Made by a program: the position numbers and the translations under genes. The notes below the pieces were generated by a model that saw nothing but the letters and a program-made list of their open reading frames with translations, had not been told where the DNA came from and did not search any database. A stretch of DNA of 64,000 nt, from assembly GCA_020438865.1 (NCBI GenBank), contig JAGQTU010000002.1:1-64000 (forward strand), written 5' to 3'. The DNA comes from Mycobacterium sp. Its GTDB lineage: Bacteria > Actinomycetota > Actinomycetes > Mycobacteriales > Mycobacteriaceae. The first letter of the stretch is position 1. Each line of letters opens with the position of its first letter. Below are positions 63,014-64,000 of this stretch, piece by piece.

Positions 63014-63019
63014 AACTTA
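63014..63019 (-). promoter_or_regulatory. -10 hexamer TAAGTT for the secreted-protein gene
   Basis: TAAGTT on the minus strand would start transcription near 63006, giving the roughly 160-base leader. Confidence 0.4.
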
Positions 63020-63075
63020 ATGATCGGTCGCCGCGTCACCCGTGAACTGGGCTTTCGCGCTGTGAGCCGGCGCAC

Positions 63076-63127
63076 AAAAAACTCGCCGGGCACGTCCAGC
63101 CAGAAGGACTGGAACATGCCCGGCGAG
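63076..63127 (-). terminator. rpsI terminator with T-run
   Basis: CTCGCCGGGCA (63082-63092) pairs with TGCCCGGCGAG (63117-63127) and an inner CCAG/CTGG stem is present; on the minus strand the hairpin is followed by six T (63081-63076). It is a full intrinsic terminator for the ribosomal protein operon. Confidence 0.92.
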
Positions 63128-63150
63128 CTCGCGTCGAGACGCGCGGCAGG

Positions 63151-63657
63151 TCAGCGCTTGCTGTACTGCGGCGCCTTGCGGGCCTTCTTCAGGCCGTACT
63201 TCTTGCGCTCGATGGCGCGCGGATCGCGGGTCAGGAAGCCCGCCTTCTTCAGCGCCGGGCGGTCCTCCGGCTGCACCAGGATCAGCGCACGGGCGATGGC
63301 CAGGCGAAGCGCGCCGGCCTGCCCGGACGGGCCGCCACCATCGAGGTGGGCGTAGATGTCGAAGGAGTCGACCCGGTCCACCGTCACCAGCGGAGCCTTG
63401 ATGAGCTGCTGGTGCACCTTGTTCGGGAAGTAGTTCTCCAGCGTGCGGCCGTCGAGGTTGAACTGGCCGGTGCCGGGAACCAGGCGCACCCGCACCACGG
63501 CCTCCTTGCGGCGGCCGACGGTCTGGATCGGGCGGTCGATGATGACCGGCTCGCGCGGCGTGGCCACCTCGGTCACCTCAGGGGTGACGTCCGCGGTCTC
63601 GACGGTCTCCTCGGCGATCGCCTCGACGGCGGTCTCGGTCTCGGTTGCTTCGGTCAC
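63151..63657 (-). CDS. rpsI: 30S ribosomal protein S9
   Basis: A 168-residue S9 protein with a long acidic N-terminal extension of about 45 residues ([36 protein letters not shown]), as in other actinobacteria. The core: [124 protein letters not shown], ending with the invariant YSKR that reaches the P-site tRNA. The GTG at 63657 overlaps the rplM stop as GTGA. The terminator follows 24 bases downstream. Confidence 0.97.
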   Translation of the reverse strand: MTEATETETAVEAIAEETVETADVTPEVTEVATPREPVIIDRPIQTVGRRKEAVVRVRLVPGTGQFNLDGRTLENYFPNKVHQQLIKAPLVTVDRVDSFDIYAHLDGGGPSGQAGALRLAIARALILVQPEDRPALKKAGFLTRDPRAIERKKYGLKKARKAPQYSKR

Positions 63658-64000
63658 TGGGCCACCTGCTTGATCTCGAACGGAATCGGCTGCTGTGCGC
63701 TGTGCGGATGATCCGGCCCGACGTAGACCTTGAGCTTCTTCTGGATCTGCCGGCTCAGCTTGTTGTGCGGCAGCATGCCCACGATCGCCTTCTCGACGAC
63801 ACGGTCGGCGTGCTTGGCCATCTCGTCACCGAGGGTGCGGGCCCGCAGGCCGCCGGGGTAACCCGAGTGGCGGTAGGCCATCTTGGAATCCAACTTGTCG
63901 CCGCTGATGGCGATCTTGTCGGCGTTGATGACGATGACGAAATCGCCACCGTCGACGTTCGGCGTGAATGTCGGCTTGTGCTTGCCGCGCAGCAGAGTCG
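63654..64000 (-). CDS. rplM: 50S ribosomal protein L13 (5' end outside window)
   Basis: The C-terminal 115 residues of L13: [112 protein letters not shown]13 binds 23S rRNA early in assembly and is co-transcribed with rpsI in nearly all bacteria; here the genes overlap by four bases. About 30 N-terminal residues and the promoter are beyond base 64000. Confidence 0.97.
   Translation of the reverse strand, partial: TLLRGKHKPTFTPNVDGGDFVIVINADKIAISGDKLDSKMAYRHSGYPGGLRARTLGDEMAKHADRVVEKAIVGMLPHNKLSRQIQKKLKVYVGPDHPHSAQQPIPFEIKQVAQ

Overview
The window is about 64 kb of GC-rich DNA from a mycobacterium, probably a fast-growing or environmental Mycobacterium/Mycolicibacterium. Evidence: gene content and order follow the M. 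tuberculosis Rv3355c-Rv3443c interval (folD, mfpA, spoU, dnaE2, htdY, lpqD, iunH, imuB/imuA', guaA, Rv3400/Rv3401, choD, guaB3/guaB2, rsdA/sigD, whiB3, groEL1/groES, tsaD-rimI-tsaB-tsaE, alr, gadB, nnrD, glmS, Rv3439c/Rv3440c, glmM, rpsI, rplM); GroEL1 has a histidine-rich tail; LexA boxes have the mycobacterial form; and many genes start at the transcription start behind a TANNNT -10 hexamer. Rv numbers are assigned from memory of the proteins, not by search. No rRNA, tRNA, CRISPR array or complete insertion sequence was seen; only an IS110-like transposase tail lies at the left edge.

Layout. 1-7.6 kb: transposase remnant, folD with a DUF3017 membrane gene, an OYE-type oxidoreductase, a two-FHA ABC exporter (Rv1747 type), a membrane protein, solitary mfpA, a GNAT enzyme and trmL. 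7.6-20 kb: nitroreductase, the SOS mutasome (dnaE2, and imuA'-imuB further on) under two identical LexA boxes, DUF899 and VIT1/CCC1 genes, a beta-propeller lipoprotein, htdY, lpqD, a thioesterase and a nucleoside hydrolase. 20-30.4 kb: class I aldolase, guaA, a beta-phosphoglucomutase/GH65 phosphorylase pair, choD, guaB3 and guaB2. 30.5-34.4 kb: DUF5319 gene, rsdA-sigD, an Rv3415c-like gene and whiB3 with a long regulatory region. 34.4-41.7 kb: two enoyl-CoA hydratases, small secreted proteins, a membrane adenylate cyclase, a DUF4349 lipoprotein and CIRCE-controlled groES-groEL1. 41.7-48.5 kb: a tightly overlapping operon alr-hydrolase-tsaE-tsaB-rimI-tsaD-hydrolase plus a HAD phosphatase. 48.5-59.2 kb: choline-kinase-like and dimethylglycine-dehydrogenase-like genes, gadB, NAD(P)HX repair gene, glmS, an atypical alpha/beta hydrolase and an F420-type oxidoreductase. 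59.2-64 kb: a type VII secretion-like substrate pair, glmM, a secreted protein behind a structured leader, rpsI and the start-proximal-truncated rplM.

How it works together. Several modules recur: guanine nucleotide synthesis (guaA, guaB2, guaB3), amino-sugar supply for the cell wall (glmS, glmM, alr), the tRNA t6A system (tsaB, tsaD, tsaE), SOS mutagenesis (dnaE2, imuA', imuB) and stress regulation (sigD/rsdA, whiB3, groES/groEL1).

Most interesting leads: the EspC-like/WXG-type pair beside glmM (candidate ESX-4 substrates); a junction-shaped leader RNA upstream of a secreted protein; a 58-nt intergenic element present twice with compensatory stem changes; a hairpin that buries the ribosome binding site of the beta-phosphoglucomutase gene; and a triplicated 36-bp in-frame repeat inside imuB.
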